The position numbers and the translations under genes were made by a program. Below are positions 1-9,960 of a DNA stretch of 64,000 nt, piece by piece. The number at the start of each line of letters is the position of its first letter. Position 1 is the stretch's first letter. Below the pieces are notes generated by a model that was not told the DNA's origin, searched no databases, and was given only the letters and a program-made list of their open reading frames with translations. Location: the NCBI RefSeq assembly GCF_963678635.1, contig NC_087070.1, forward strand, positions 21,185,461-21,249,460, written 5' to 3'. This DNA comes from Symsagittifera roscoffensis (taxonomy: Eukaryota; Xenacoelomorpha; Acoela; Convolutidae).

Positions 1-77
1 ATAGCCAAAACTTTTCAGTTCGCAAAAAACAGGCCCGGAGCTGACTCGAAATTCAGGCCTTTGTCGTCTCAAGCATG

Positions 78-141
78 GGTGCCGCATCAGTATAGCAAAT
101 TCATTTGATATTGAATGAATTTGCTATACTGATGCGGCACC
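78..141. repeat. Perfect 28-bp inverted repeat (hairpin)
   Basis: Bases 78-105 are the exact reverse complement of 114-141, separated by an 8-base loop (106-113). The outer ends read GGTGCCGCATCAG...CTGATGCGGCACC. The flanks show no obvious target duplication. It could be a small fold-back element, the tip of a palindromic MITE or a hairpin RNA precursor. The sequence does not decide between these. Confidence 0.9.
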
Positions 142-189
142 AAAAGCGTGGTTTCAAAAATGTTTTTTAGATTATCAATTTTTCCCTAA

Positions 190-1300
190 AAGATTGCAAT
201 TTTCATTCAAAAAGTAAGGAGTCGGAGTCGCCGCTCTAGCAGGAACAATTTTTGCAACCGGTTCTTTCAATTAAATTTTTAATCTCAGATTTGATTGTGT
301 CAAAAGCTTTGGAAGCAAACGTTTCAAATAATGGCCACAAAAAAGCTTCTTTTAAACTTCTTAACGTTGCAGAAAATATGAATTTGAAAAAAAGAGAAAC
401 TGAACACCAGTTGATGAAACGAAAAAAGCATATTATTTCATGCTTTGAAACAATTTCAGTCAGAATCAGCCAACCTCTTGAACCTCCTGCGACACGTGCC
501 AGATACATTCGCAAATAAAAAAACCACTTCAAACTGTTCAAAAAATCTGCTATTTGATGAGAATTAACTAGCTATACTACTTAAATAAGTTGATTCTCTA
601 CTAAAATAAGTGAAAGAGTTAAGTTTTTGAGATAATCAAATTACTCTTACAAAAAAGTAAGTTGTCGCCATTTCTGCAGGAACAAATATTGCAACCGGTT
701 CATTCAATTGCATTTTCATCTAAAATTTGATTGGAGAAAACTCAAAAGTTCCTAAAACACGGTCATAAATTCTTGAAAACGGTCAAAAGACTTCCCAAAA
801 TCTAATACATTTTTTTCTTCAAAAAGCAAGTTATGGCCGTTTATGTTGAGAAGTTTCCCAAAACCGGGTTTGTCGGTTGAATACAACCTGAGAACTGGCA
901 CGGTAGTTTTCGCGTAAGGTCAAAAAATTTCGATAAAACTTAGTTTCCAAACTTTGACTTGTTTGAAGGCCATAATTAAAAAAAAACAATCTAGGCATAG
1001 CCAATTGTAAATGTAGGCTTACAACAACCTGTTGTTTCAATTAAAGCTATGATATTAGATTTGGGAGGAGAGCTAGCGAGTACAGTCCAAAAACAGTCAA
1101 CAAATCAAAAATTGACATTTCCGAATCTTAGCTTTTTGTGCGAAATATTAGGACATAGATGCTTACGCAGAATAAATTTCACGCAACCTGCAAATTCGAT
1201 TGAATCCAAAATCTCAGATTTGGGAGGGTAGTTCTCGAGAAAAATCAAGAACTTTCAAAAAACGGTCAAAAAATTTGAACTTTGACTTTTCCGAGGGCCA
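190..1300. repeat. Decayed dispersed repeat module
   Basis: A block with 'GGAACAA..TTGCAACCGGTTC.TTCAATT' recurs at about 238-300 and 675-735. Weaker versions ('GCAACCTGCAAATTCGATTGAA', 'TCAGATTTGGGAGG') occur near 1040-1075 and 1185-1230. A separate exact 21-bp tandem duplication (AATCAGTAAAGCTTCTGAGAA) lies at 1345-1387. No convincing coding frame is visible; the short frames here are low-complexity and AT-rich. Confidence 0.45.
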
Positions 1301-1684
1301 TAACTTTTGGAGTGAACAAAATTTAGACGTAGCCGTTTATGCGTAATCAGTAAAGCTTCTGAGAAAATCAGTAAAGCTTCTGAGAAAAAGTAAAAATTTT
1401 TGCAAAAACTGAAAAAATTTCCAAAACGAAAAAAAAGAACTTTCAACAAACCGAGTGGTAAGCATACAACCAACTTGAAAAGTGCAGAGGGGAGTGTTTT
1501 AATTGAAGCACAAAGTCAAGGCAAGTAAAATGACAAATTGTTAATGAAATACAAAAAGCATTTTGAAAAAAAGCGCGCAGCTAAAAAACGATGAGACATC
1601 TATGTCGGAAACAGATAAGCAGACAAAATAATTGGCCGATAATTTTATTTGAAACCGAACATTTCGTTTGAAAAAAAAACAGAT

Positions 1685-1756
1685 CCTGGTCAGATTCGAT
1701 CCCAGAACCTCAGCCGTCCCAGGCATACTCGTTACCTCCAGGCTAAGTTGACCGGG
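1685..1756 (-). repeat. tRNA-like sequence (pseudo-tRNA or SINE head)
   Basis: Read on the minus strand, the 72-nt stretch starts CCCGGTC and ends GACCAGG, which pair as a 7-bp acceptor stem with one mismatch. An A-box-like TAGCCTGGAGG, a seven-base loop CTGGGAC in the anticodon position and a B-box-like GGATCGAATC are in the correct order. The anticodon and T stems pair poorly, so a functional tRNA is unlikely. A tRNA-derived SINE head or decayed tRNA is the better reading. Confidence 0.4.
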
Positions 1757-1769
1757 AACGTTTAGAAAT

Positions 1770-2690
1770 TCGAGTACAGTATGAAACAAGGTACCACTAT
1801 AGATGATTCCAGACGTGCCTTGTGAACAAAGTTATTAATCAGAAAAAAATCAGGTAACCCTATTGGAATACCCTTTCTAATCGAAAGGGTAAAGACTTAA
1901 ATACTCAAAAAAAAGTTTCAAGTTTCCTTCCCCCTTAAACGCACTCGGACACAAAAAATTTTTCGCTCACCAAACGACACAATATGAGACAGCTAAGGAG
2001 AAAGATTGTTGGACTTAAACAAATAGAGTAAAGGCCGACACCTATTAAGCAGAGAAAAAACTTTTGAAAAAAATGAACAGTTAACAAATCGAGATGGTAA
2101 AGTTAAAAACAAAATTAACAGCAAATTTTGAATAGGACGAATATTTGAAATACTAACAGTCTCAAAAAAAATCTGTTGCAGTTAAAAATCCAACAGAGAT
2201 GAGTCGACCGATGCCTCGTTCAAGGAGACGAGTCATTGGAACAAAAATATATACCAGAAAAAGTCTACTACCCGATTGCTGTACCCTTGTTGATTGCAAA
2301 AACTAGAAAAAATGAATAATCCAATTTCAGAAAAACAATTTAAAAAAAACAACCACCAGCATTAAATAAGTGTTCAAAATCATTGGTCGAGCGGCCACTA
2401 AGCCGACAATATTTGGTAGATACCCAATGAGACAAAAACAAAAATCCCATTCGAAATTTTGAGCGATTAAGTTTTAAAGCGTTTCAGCACATTTCCTGAA
2501 TTACTTTAACACATAAAAAATTTCAAGAAGAAACAACTTTATTCGAAATCTCTGAGTTTGTAAATTGACAAAACTCCAGGATGACTGATAGCTATAGAAG
2601 GAATTGTTTCAATCAGAACAAAATCCATGCTTTGGAAATTAAGCCGACAAAAAATAAGCAGTGAAGCAAAAGACCGACAAAAAAATGAAT
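1770..2690. other. AT-rich stretch without recognisable gene
   Basis: No open frame of interest and no recognisable element. Isolated 'GCCGACA...AAGCAG' phrases near 2030-2060, 2400 and 2640-2690 resemble the repeat that is concentrated at 3.1-3.76 kb, so this may be an older spread of the same repeat. Confidence 0.4.
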
Positions 2691-2699
2691 TTCATATAC

Positions 2700-2785
2700 A
2701 CTAAAAAAACATGGTCCGATCGGCGCTCGAATCTCATATCTTAGGGTGTAAAGGCTATAGCGTTATCTGTGGACCAAGTGGGAAG
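2700..2785 (-). repeat. tRNA-like SINE fragment
   Basis: On the minus strand this reads CTTGGTCCACAGATAACGCTATAGCCTTTACACCC followed by a B-box-like GAGATTCGAGC. It shares the GATAACGC..(T/G)GCCTTT.CACCCTA core with the stretch at about 3795-3860. Both resemble the D-arm to T-arm part of a tRNA gene, without a clean acceptor stem. They are likely two decayed copies of one tRNA-derived SINE. Confidence 0.35.
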
Positions 2786-3099
2786 GAGACTGGCAGCTTT
2801 CGATGATCAAGAAAAATTCAAGTTTAATTTCTTACAGGTTTGTACGAAAAATTAATTCTGACTCTCGTGTAATGTTCAGTATGGTTATTATCACACAAAG
2901 GCGAAGCAGAGATTCGCACCATTTGCGATACAACACAAAAATAAAAAACATCAACTCAAAAAAATGAAGAAAGTAGAAAAAAACAAGGTCTACCAAAAAT
3001 TAAATTTCTGTATGCCTCGATATAAGTTCATTCTAGGCAAACATGCCAGCTATTTGAATATTAAATTAGCAACCGAACAAATCTTACGAAGAGGAAACA

Positions 3100-3765
3100 A
3101 AGCCGACAAACTTTGAGCAGACACACGTTCGTTTTTTTTGTTTAAAGTACCATCTGGAACTACAAAAAAAACAACACTCGTACTTGCATTTATAATGAAA
3201 GTTGCTCACAGCACAAGAAAAACTGCTGGTCTGACAACTAAGCCAAAAATCTTTAAGCAGACACTAGTTGAGCCGAAAAAAGAATTTATGATATTTTTTA
3301 AAAGAAAATTTCAAGTCCACCCTGAAACTAGAATGAACAACACTTGCTTAGAGCACAAGAAAATTCAGTGAAGTGGTACCTAAGCCGACATCTTTGAGCA
3401 GACACTAGCTGAGCCGAAATAAGGATTTTATGATTTTTTAAAATCTTTCAAGTCACCTCCTGAAACTAGAATGAACAACACTTGCAACTACAATGAAAGT
3501 TGCTCATAGCACAAGAAAAATTGCTGATGTGACAACTGAGCTAAAATATTTAAGCAGACACTGTTTGAGCCGAAAACAGGATTTTTTGATTTTCAAAATC
3601 TTTCAAGCCTCCTCCTGAAACTAGATTGAACAACACTTTCACTTGCAGCTGCAATAAAAATTGCTTACATCGCAAGCAAAATCCGTGATGTGGTAAGTTA
3701 GCCGACAAAACTTGAGCAGACAACCGAGAGTCCGACAAATCAATTTATACTGAACAAAAAAGTTC
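3100..3765. repeat. Degenerate tandem repeat, period about 140-160 bp
   Basis: The string TTGAGCCGAAAA.AGGATTT.TGATTTTT recurs starting near 3270, 3411 and 3566, with a weaker copy near 3727. Between copies the phrases TTTCAAG..C..CCTGAAACTAGAATGAACAACACTTGC, GCACAAGAAAAA.TGCTG and TTTAAGCAGACACT(A/G) recur in the same order. The repeat lies directly downstream of kinase exon 1 (minus strand) and so probably within its first intron. Confidence 0.7.
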
Positions 3766-3794
3766 AATTGCATACATTCTATTCTGAAAACAAC

Positions 3795-3860
3795 AAGATT
3801 CGGCCGAGACCCAAACACCAGACCATAGGGTGGAAAGGCCACGGCGTTAACCCTGGGGGA
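3795..3860 (-). repeat. tRNA-like SINE fragment, second copy
   Basis: The minus strand reads CCAGGGTTAACGCCGTGGCCTTTCCACCCTATGGTC, aligning with the element at 2700-2785 and with the anticodon-side half of tRNA genes. Stem pairing is poor. It sits about 50 bp inside the putative first intron of the kinase gene. Confidence 0.35.
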
Positions 3861-3906
3861 AAAGTCTAGCTCTCGTTTACAAGACACTTATGATGCTGCA
3901 ACTCAC

Positions 3907-4113
3907 CAATTTCAGCGCAGCGTATTTGCTTTTGTTTGCTTTGTTCTGTGCTTTGTACACGACTGCAAAGGCTCCATCTCCCAACTTCGCATGTGTCTCC
4001 CATAGCTCCTCTGGATCCCTGTCTCGGATAATCGAAGACCCGAACTGGTTTTCCTTCGTGTTTTTTGAGTCATTAGACGTGAACTTTTTCCACATTTGAC
4101 GCCAAGGCGCCAT
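3907..4113 (-). CDS. SLK/STK10-type Ser/Thr kinase, first coding exon
   Basis: The ATG at 4113 opens a frame of about 69 codons that ends at a GTGAGT splice donor (3906-3901). The translation has a basic N-terminus (MAPWRQMWKKF), then DRDPEELWETHAKLGDGAF and VVYKAQNK, and finishes AALKL. This matches the start of the germinal-centre-like kinases SLK and STK10: the pre-domain NPEE.WE, the glycine-rich loop GDGAFxxVYKA and the lysine-bearing strand (A-x-K). The second loop position often held by Gly is Ala-Val here. The family phosphorylates ERM proteins and regulates cytoskeleton and adhesion; applying that here is inference. No further kinase exon was found between 1 and 3900, so the rest lies beyond a long repeat-filled intron or outside the window. 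Confidence 0.8.
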
Positions 4114-4129
4114 CTTGTCAGGGTTTGTT

Positions 4130-5190
4130 TGGCAGGGGGGTCTAAGTACTAGTAATTGAGTCTAAAATATCATTATACTAAAAAATCGGAACACAAACGT
4201 CAATTTTATCCAAATTCAGAAACTGAATCTTTGGGGTTGATTATTTGTCAATCTTCTTTCGGGTAATTTCTGATAAATTTAAGAACAACCATATATATTT
4301 TTTCAAATTTTGCAATCTTTTCATGCACAACAAAATATTCTTCTATTCCTTTTTGATTTTTTCCGAATTACCAAATTGATAAAAAACAATTGTAGACTCA
4401 ATTACCAATGCCCCTTTGGCAGTTATTGAGTACGATACAAGCTATGTACGATATTCTGGGCTACACTGGAAAAGCTGTTGTTTGAAATGTATAGATGGAG
4501 ATATGGATTGATAACTCATTGACAAGGCCACAATGATAAGGAAACTAATCATAAAACTCAAATCTGAAATAACTATTTAATTACTCGAGACATCAAAAAG
4601 GAAACTTACTATCATCCAAACTCGAACTCAAAGTATCTGAAGTATCTTAATCTAAATTGAAACTTTGATTTCTTCGAAATATCCAACTCTAAAACCACTG
4701 ATTCATTGAGAAATAGGCCATCTTGTGGTTAATAAAAATAGAACAGACATCATGAATCATAAATACAGAGTCTAATTTACTCAGTATGGTGAGTATGCTT
4801 GCAATTTACATACATTGAATAGTATTAGCAGCACAATTCTTCCAATTGAAAGAAATATTTAGAGAACAAAGAACTATCGCTATTTTTTTTTGACAAATAC
4901 GAGCTTAATCAATGTTTTTCAGTGCCTGAAGACAGATAAGCTCAACAGGATCATGAACTCTTATTTCAACTTCTGCATTTAGAAGTTTCAAGAAATTCAA
5001 ATACAATAGAACCATCTTTTCCTTTGCATTGTTTAAGACAATGTCAAAAAGTTTCTAATTGCAGCCTGATTCATTTCTCGCTGAAGAAGATTTCACGCAG
5101 AAGTTTCCTATGACTGGTGCAATTTTTGTCGATCACTGTACTAACTGATGGGTAGTTAGTAAAACATGGTAATATCGACCAAATAACTAA
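4130..5190. other. Intergenic, nothing recognised
   Basis: AT-rich DNA between the kinase 5' end and the TM2D2 3' end. No open frame, RNA gene or repeat could be supported. It should hold the kinase promoter (minus strand) and the TM2D2 3' untranslated region. Confidence 0.5.
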
Positions 5191-5201
5191 CTAAATGCTA
5201 G

Positions 5202-5515
5202 TTAGTAAAACACTTGCCACTCGCTTCCGTCCGCTGGTGTCAAATTTCCAGTACATAGTAACACAATATCCACCACCCACCACACTCCCAGTCCTCCCAG
5301 GGTCAAAACTTTCCCCACTGCTGTACCTGTATGACCCAAAACAAATCGATCCACTCCGAAAACTCCCAAAAACAACGAATACAGCAATGTCGTCACAAAG
5401 TTATGACCGTTGTAGTGTACACAGGGGTATGTTTGTCGACTCCAAAATTTGCGCTCCCCATAACATTCGATTCCTGGTAGGGACCGGCACAGAACACTGA
5501 CATACTGATGCTCGC
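5202..5515 (-). CDS. TM2D2: TM2 domain-containing protein 2, exon 2
   Basis: This exon encodes the conserved C-terminal part of TM2D2. A cysteine-rich luminal piece ([11 protein letters not shown]) and [18 protein letters not shown] lead into a first membrane helix. The short loop [17 protein letters not shown], carrying the hallmark DRF motif, precedes the second membrane helix ([18 protein letters not shown]), and the protein ends SEWQVFY. TM2D proteins are two-pass membrane proteins; fly homologues support Notch signalling. The acceptor is set at the AG at 5517-5516 because joining there to exon 1 (phase 1) keeps frame and cysteine spacing. Frame upstream of 5515 is open but lies in the intron. 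Confidence 0.9.
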
Positions 5516-6382
5516 CTTTACAGTAATGTCCAGATAAATTTTGAATCAAAAAAGTTCACATAGCAGTGATGTCTATTTAAAAAAAAACTAATTTAAATTT
5601 TAATCTAAATTTATTTAAATGTAAACATATGAGTCCACTCAATTTGAATGAAAAACGTGTATTTAAACCGAGCAATTTAAATTTAAAAATAAATTCCCAA
5701 GCGGGATTCGATCCGACGCCAAAGTACACATTTCACGAATGACAATGCATTTCACATTTCAGTTCCGCAGAAAAAAAAGCAAATAATCGACAAATTTATA
5801 AAAATTTTGTTACGAATCGACTTGTTCGAAAAACTGCTTTCAATTTCTTTGTTCAAAATTGTAAAAAAAAGTAGTCGGAGTTGGCAAAAACAGACTTCAG
5901 TAAAATACAGACTTCAGAACATAATAAATTGCTTAAAAAAGTTTTAATTGATGCCAACAATTTTCATAATTGTTTGAAAAATCATAATTTAAATCCTAAT
6001 TTTTACTTTTTGTTATATGAACATCTCTGATTGCAGTACAAATGAAACAGTTTGCAAAGAAAATAAATCGATATTACTTCGAAAACAGTTCTTCCAAGTA
6101 ATCCAAGGTCAAAACGTGAAAAAATCAGCTGCTCAATTATGCGTTACAATCCATTTAAACAATCAATCGTGCTTAAATCTTGTCAAACATATCCGGTCAT
6201 CGAAAATTCAAAACTTTCCGTTATATTCGAAATTTTGCAATGATTTCGCGACTTTTTTCAGGCCAGTATTTACCAAAAAATATCCGAAACGTGTATTTAT
6301 ATTTTTGCGAAAATTTTCTAGCTGAAAAGGATATTCAACTATTTTAAGAATCTTATTAAAAACTGGACATCACGATGTCTAC
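5516..6382 (-). other. TM2D2 intron
   Basis: An 867-bp interval bounded on the minus strand by GTAGAC (donor, 6382-6377) and TGTAAAG (acceptor, ending 5516). It is AT-rich. Plus-strand frames such as that at 6017-6325 look like chance openings. A weak tRNA-like phrase (GCGGGATTCGATCC) near 5702 suggests another SINE remnant. The acceptor lacks a strong pyrimidine tract, so the exact junction is tentative. Confidence 0.6.
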
Positions 6383-6611
6383 CGTATTTATTCGACTCAT
6401 TATCTTTACACACTTTGGGTAGTCCAATTGTGGGGTCAGTTGTCGAAGCGTTGTCATAAAATGTCGGCGGGTCACATTGAATGAAGTCGTGTGGAAGCAT
6501 GAAGCAGGGTAACAAGGGTGAGGCTAGATTACCAGGTGGCGGAAGCTCTTTATCAACTAAACTGTGGATTTCAATGAAAAGAAATAAAAAGAGAATTAAA
6601 GATATTTCCAT
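6383..6611 (-). CDS. TM2D2: TM2 domain-containing protein 2, exon 1
   Basis: The ATG at 6611 begins MEISLILFLFLFIEIHS, a clear signal peptide. It is followed by proline-rich PPPGNLASPLLPCFMLPHDF and IQCDPP, which matches the 'SP-LLC-LP-EFI-CD-P' segment of TM2D2, and PKVCKDNESNKY just before the donor. The exon is 229 bp (76 codons plus one base), ending at G|GTAGAC. Joined to exon 2 at a glycine codon it restores the expected cysteine ladder. Upstream open frame to 6765 is AT-rich and lacks this homology, so the signal-peptide methionine is the best start. The complete protein would be about 180 residues, plausible for this family. Confidence 0.85.
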
Positions 6612-6791
6612 AACTATATTTGCATAAATTTGCACGTCGCCAATAATCTGAAAATAGTAACACAATATTGACAAAAACATCAAACAAGTCGTGTGACATA
6701 TTACCAAAAACAATTACCACGGAGAAAATGAACGAAAAAAATAAAGGGATGAGCAAATACAGCATACAAAGGGGAAAACCAGGAGCACACT

Positions 6792-7042
6792 CAGGGGCGG
6801 ATCTAGGATTTTCTCGAAGAGGGGGGCGGATTTAAAAAAAAAAAAAATCGAAAATTGATTTTCTGAGCTCTCCCAAATTACTAATACGACTCCCATTTTT
6901 CTCCCAAATTACTATTAAGACTCCTATTTAGACCAAATTTTCTGCGCCGCAGTCAAAATTTTGAATAACCAGGCAAAAAAGGCGTTTCAAAACAATTTTT
7001 GGAAATTTTTGACCAACCCCCCCCCCCCTAAATCCGCTGGTG
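6792..7042. mobile_element. hAT-type MITE with 8-bp target site duplication
   Basis: The left end reads CAGGGGCGGATCTAG and the right end, reverse-complemented, CACCAGCGGATTTAGG, an imperfect terminal inverted repeat of the CAG-start type typical of hAT elements. The element is flanked on both sides by AGCACACT (6784-6791 and 7043-7050), an exact 8-bp duplication as made by hAT transposases. It is 251 bp long with no coding capacity, and is just upstream of TM2D2 exon 1. Confidence 0.85.
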
Positions 7043-7050
7043 AGCACACT

Positions 7051-8040
7051 CACAACCCGTCAAATTTTTGCCAACTACAGGATTCGAACAACCTATATTA
7101 CGGTTTTCTATAATAAGAATTAATTCCCTTTCTTATTGCGCCAAAACAACTAGCCGTGAACACACCTTCTACTAGAAATAAACCACCAGTTAGCAATGAA
7201 TTCAATAAATTTCAGACAACGGATAGCAACAGAAGCTTTTAACATGCAATTGAGCACATCACAAATGCTAAAAAGACACCTAAAAATTTCAACATAAATT
7301 CACACGAGTTAAATTAAAAAACAGTCAATTCGTAGTATAACAAGAGATTGCTTTTGTCCCATAACAATGATTTTTTTCACAATTTTACTGCGACCTCATT
7401 ATCATTTTCTGAAGTCGATGTAAAATATGTTCAAAGATGGCAAAAAACATTCAGTTGCTGTGCAGATATTTCAGAAAGTTCCATAAAAAATTTAGCTCCA
7501 GAAGTTGTTTTCGCAAAAACCAGTGATTTTGCAAAAAAAAATACCGTTTTTTCTGTTATGCTTTTCTGCCTGAAATCAAAGAACACAAGCAACACACTAG
7601 TTCTTATAATTAGAGTTAGCGCTACAACGAAAATACCAAAATTTCTTGTCCTAGGGAAACACTTGGCACATTATACCTTAATTTAACAGATGGAAATAGA
7701 AAAAAGATCGTAGTATAAAAAGCGTTTGCAAGTGCACCAACAACGATGTTCTTATCAGTCTTTGAAAAAGAGCATTGTCACTGCTTTTTGAAACCGCTTT
7801 TCGCTATCGCCGCTTAATGTACCGCTTAATCGCTTAATATTTTTTGCAAATTTCCCAATAGAAAGCTTCTTCACAATGAAGATGAGCTGAGAAGAAATAT
7901 TTCAACAATTTACGCACAACACAGCGCAATTTACATGACTGGGTTTACATGCCGGAGTTATTTTTTGAATAACAACTGAACTTTCAAGAACATTGCAATA
8001 AGACCTACGACAAACTCCAGAACAGAAACAACATTCTCAA
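7051..8040. other. AT-rich stretch, nothing recognised
   Basis: Probable upstream region of TM2D2 (minus strand). The 112-codon plus-strand frame at 7348-7686 shows no motif and has AT-driven composition. I do not call it a gene. Confidence 0.4.
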
Positions 8041-8049
8041 AACAACTTG

Positions 8050-8260
8050 CTAGCACAACCTGGGGTTGCTCCAAATAAACACTCAATGTAATCTACAAGG
8101 CAATTTGGAGGAGTGTCTTGAACTATGCAGCTTCTATTTGGACCCCCAACCTAAGTTACACCAACTGGCCGCGCCTTTAAGTGAAACAGAACACTGCACT
8201 GAGAACAACAACAGGGTGCTTACGAATGAGTGACATCACAGAATTGTTCATTGTGGTATT
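8050..8260 (+). pseudogene. Jockey-like non-LTR retrotransposon fragment, RT C-terminal part
   Basis: Plus-strand translation gives YKAIWRSVLNYAASIWTP, then a stop, then QNTALRTTTGCLRMSDI. This 'LNYA-IWTP...QN-ALR-TGC' string is diagnostic of the region after the RT domain of jockey/CR1-like non-LTR elements. The frame is interrupted by stops and only about 60 codons remain. In an intact element this piece should follow the YADD motif, but here it precedes one (about 8350), so fragments of more than one copy or a rearrangement are present. Confidence 0.7.
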
Positions 8261-8299
8261 CCCCATGGCTCTTTTTTTTTATCACCAACTCAGTTTAAA

Positions 8300-8720
8300 C
8301 TTTACAACCATGACACCCCTGCGCTCTCCGAAAAGGTTCACCTCACCTCATACGCTGATGATTTCCACCCCTTCGCCCAAAGCCCCAACGCTGAGGCAGC
8401 ATCGAGCTCACTAAATGGTTATCTGCATAGCCTTTTAATTTTTTTTTCAAATACCGTTATTTAGAATTCGCGTCCTCTGAGGATCAGTTAACTTGCTTTC
8501 ATCAAACCATAAAGATTTTAACAAAACTCTTGTCTTTTTAAACAACGAGCCTCTCCCTCTTAAAAACTCAAAAAATTTTAGGGTTTACTTTTGACGCGAC
8601 CCTCTGCTAGGCATCTCACTGCAAGAGATCTGCTGACAAGGCTCGACGCAGGATAGGAGTCCAGAAGGTGTTAGCAGGTTCCTTTTGGCGTCAGTCTTAA
8701 GAAACCCTGCTGTTAACCCC
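8300..8720 (+). pseudogene. Jockey-like non-LTR fragment with RT motif C
   Basis: The plus strand encodes VHLTSYADDFHPFAQSPN followed by SSSLNGYLHSLL, the catalytic YADD and following helix of a non-LTR reverse transcriptase. Further on comes TLVFLNNEPLPLKNSKNFRV, corresponding to the 'V-LN--PLPL-K--K-LGV-FD' thumb-proximal segment. Frameshifts and stops separate the pieces. The order (motif C, then thumb) is correct inside this fragment. Confidence 0.7.
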
Positions 8721-8839
8721 ACCTGCACAGTGAAGTCGAAATCCTGAACTTTCCCAACAATCACTCCATTTTCACTTCTCAATTTTTAATCTCCACATAC
8801 CGTTCACTAAACCGAAATCATTTTTATCACTCTTACCCC

Positions 8840-9330
8840 CCACTCCTACGTCATGTTCGACAATCCATTTTCAGTGCATTTAAAGACAAACATAGTTTCC
8901 CTTCTAACCGAACAAAAACGTCACTATACTTTAGCGACTCAGAAGTTTCAACTTTCATTTGCAACCACCACAAGTCCCTTCTTAAACAAAACCATACAAA
9001 CCTCGCAAGCAAGTTCCTAACAGAAACTCCTCTCTCAAAAGTCATTTGTACTCCGTCTCTGAGCATCGCGCCCTCTGAACAGTCTCTTTCCAGAACCACC
9101 CGCTGCAAGCTTTCCCAGCTCCGGTCTGGTTACAGTCGGTTTTTGAACACTTAACTCGCCCACTTGGATAACCAATTTCCCCAATTTGCCCAAACTATAA
9201 ATTGTCACCCCAAACTTGTCATATTTTTAACTGCCCCAGAAATCCCTACCATTTAACTCCTGCAGACCTGTTGTTAAGGCCGCTGGAAGTAGGGATGTTC
9301 CTTAGCCTGGTGACAGACGAGCAGAACCCG
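8840..9330 (+). pseudogene. Jockey-like non-LTR fragment, 3' part
   Basis: A faint translation on the plus strand (KLSQLRSGYSRFLNT around 9100-9150) corresponds to the 'LAQLRSGxxxxLNSY' segment that precedes the terminal cysteine-rich finger of these elements. Later material (about 9180-9300) is too decayed to read beyond an FPNLPKL-like piece. Orientation and spacing agree with the neighbouring fragments. Confidence 0.5.
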
Positions 9331-9724
9331 CCCAATACGCACTAAAGAAAGAAAGTGTCATCACACATCTACATGACGAAAGAATCATAGAGCCGACTAT
9401 TATATTATCAACCAAAAAGCTGTCAAACAGAACACCAGACCCACACACGAACAAAAGTTGAAGCCCGACATTGAATAATTGATTATCGAAAACCAGGACA
9501 GCAACTCTAAGCATAATAATGTCAGAATAGAACAACTTTTCACAACAGAAGTTCAGAAATTTCTCAACAAAAATTGAAATCTATTTGACAGAAAATCACC
9601 ACTATTAACAGCAAACGAAAGAAAACTTGACAAGAAAACCAGATGCGCAAACTCACAATTAAAATCTGGGAATAGTAACAAACATATGAATAGTTAATCA
9701 TATGAATAGTAACAAACAGACTAA

Positions 9725-9960
9725 ACGACTATGTACCCGATGTCTGCCCAAATTGTGATATAGGAACACACTCCACCCAACATCTCTTCAATTGCCCGGT
9801 ACAACTTGCATCCCTCAATATCGAGAGCTTGTGGGAGAATCCCGAAGAAGCTGCCAACATCTGCAACTTAACACAATCGCACACAACATGTTTTTCTCCC
9901 TTCTCCCCACTAGTTGAAAAACTGCCCGCTTAAACCGAGCATAGAGTTTCACTTAGTTCT
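9725..9960 (+). pseudogene. Jockey-like non-LTR fragment, terminal CCHC-like finger
   Basis: The plus strand gives VPDVCPNCDIGTHSTQHLF followed by NCPVQ, then ASLNIESLWENPEEAANICNL. The C-x2-C...H-x3-H-LF-x-C layout with a following 'LW..P.EAA' is the usual C-terminus of jockey-like RT proteins. This is the best preserved of the four shreds and overlaps in content with the decayed 9080-9330 fragment, so at least two copies contributed. Confidence 0.75.

Noticed and set aside
3890-4099. 69-codon plus-strand frame over kinase exon 1
   Set aside because: Antisense shadow of the kinase exon, which has recognisable catalytic-domain motifs and a splice donor.
7348-7686. 112-codon plus-strand frame as a gene
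   Set aside because: AT-driven composition, no motif, no splice or neighbour support.
9280-9350. Possible tRNA gene around TTCCTTAGCCTGGTGACAGACG
   Set aside because: An A-box-like string only; no acceptor pairing or B-box at the right distance.
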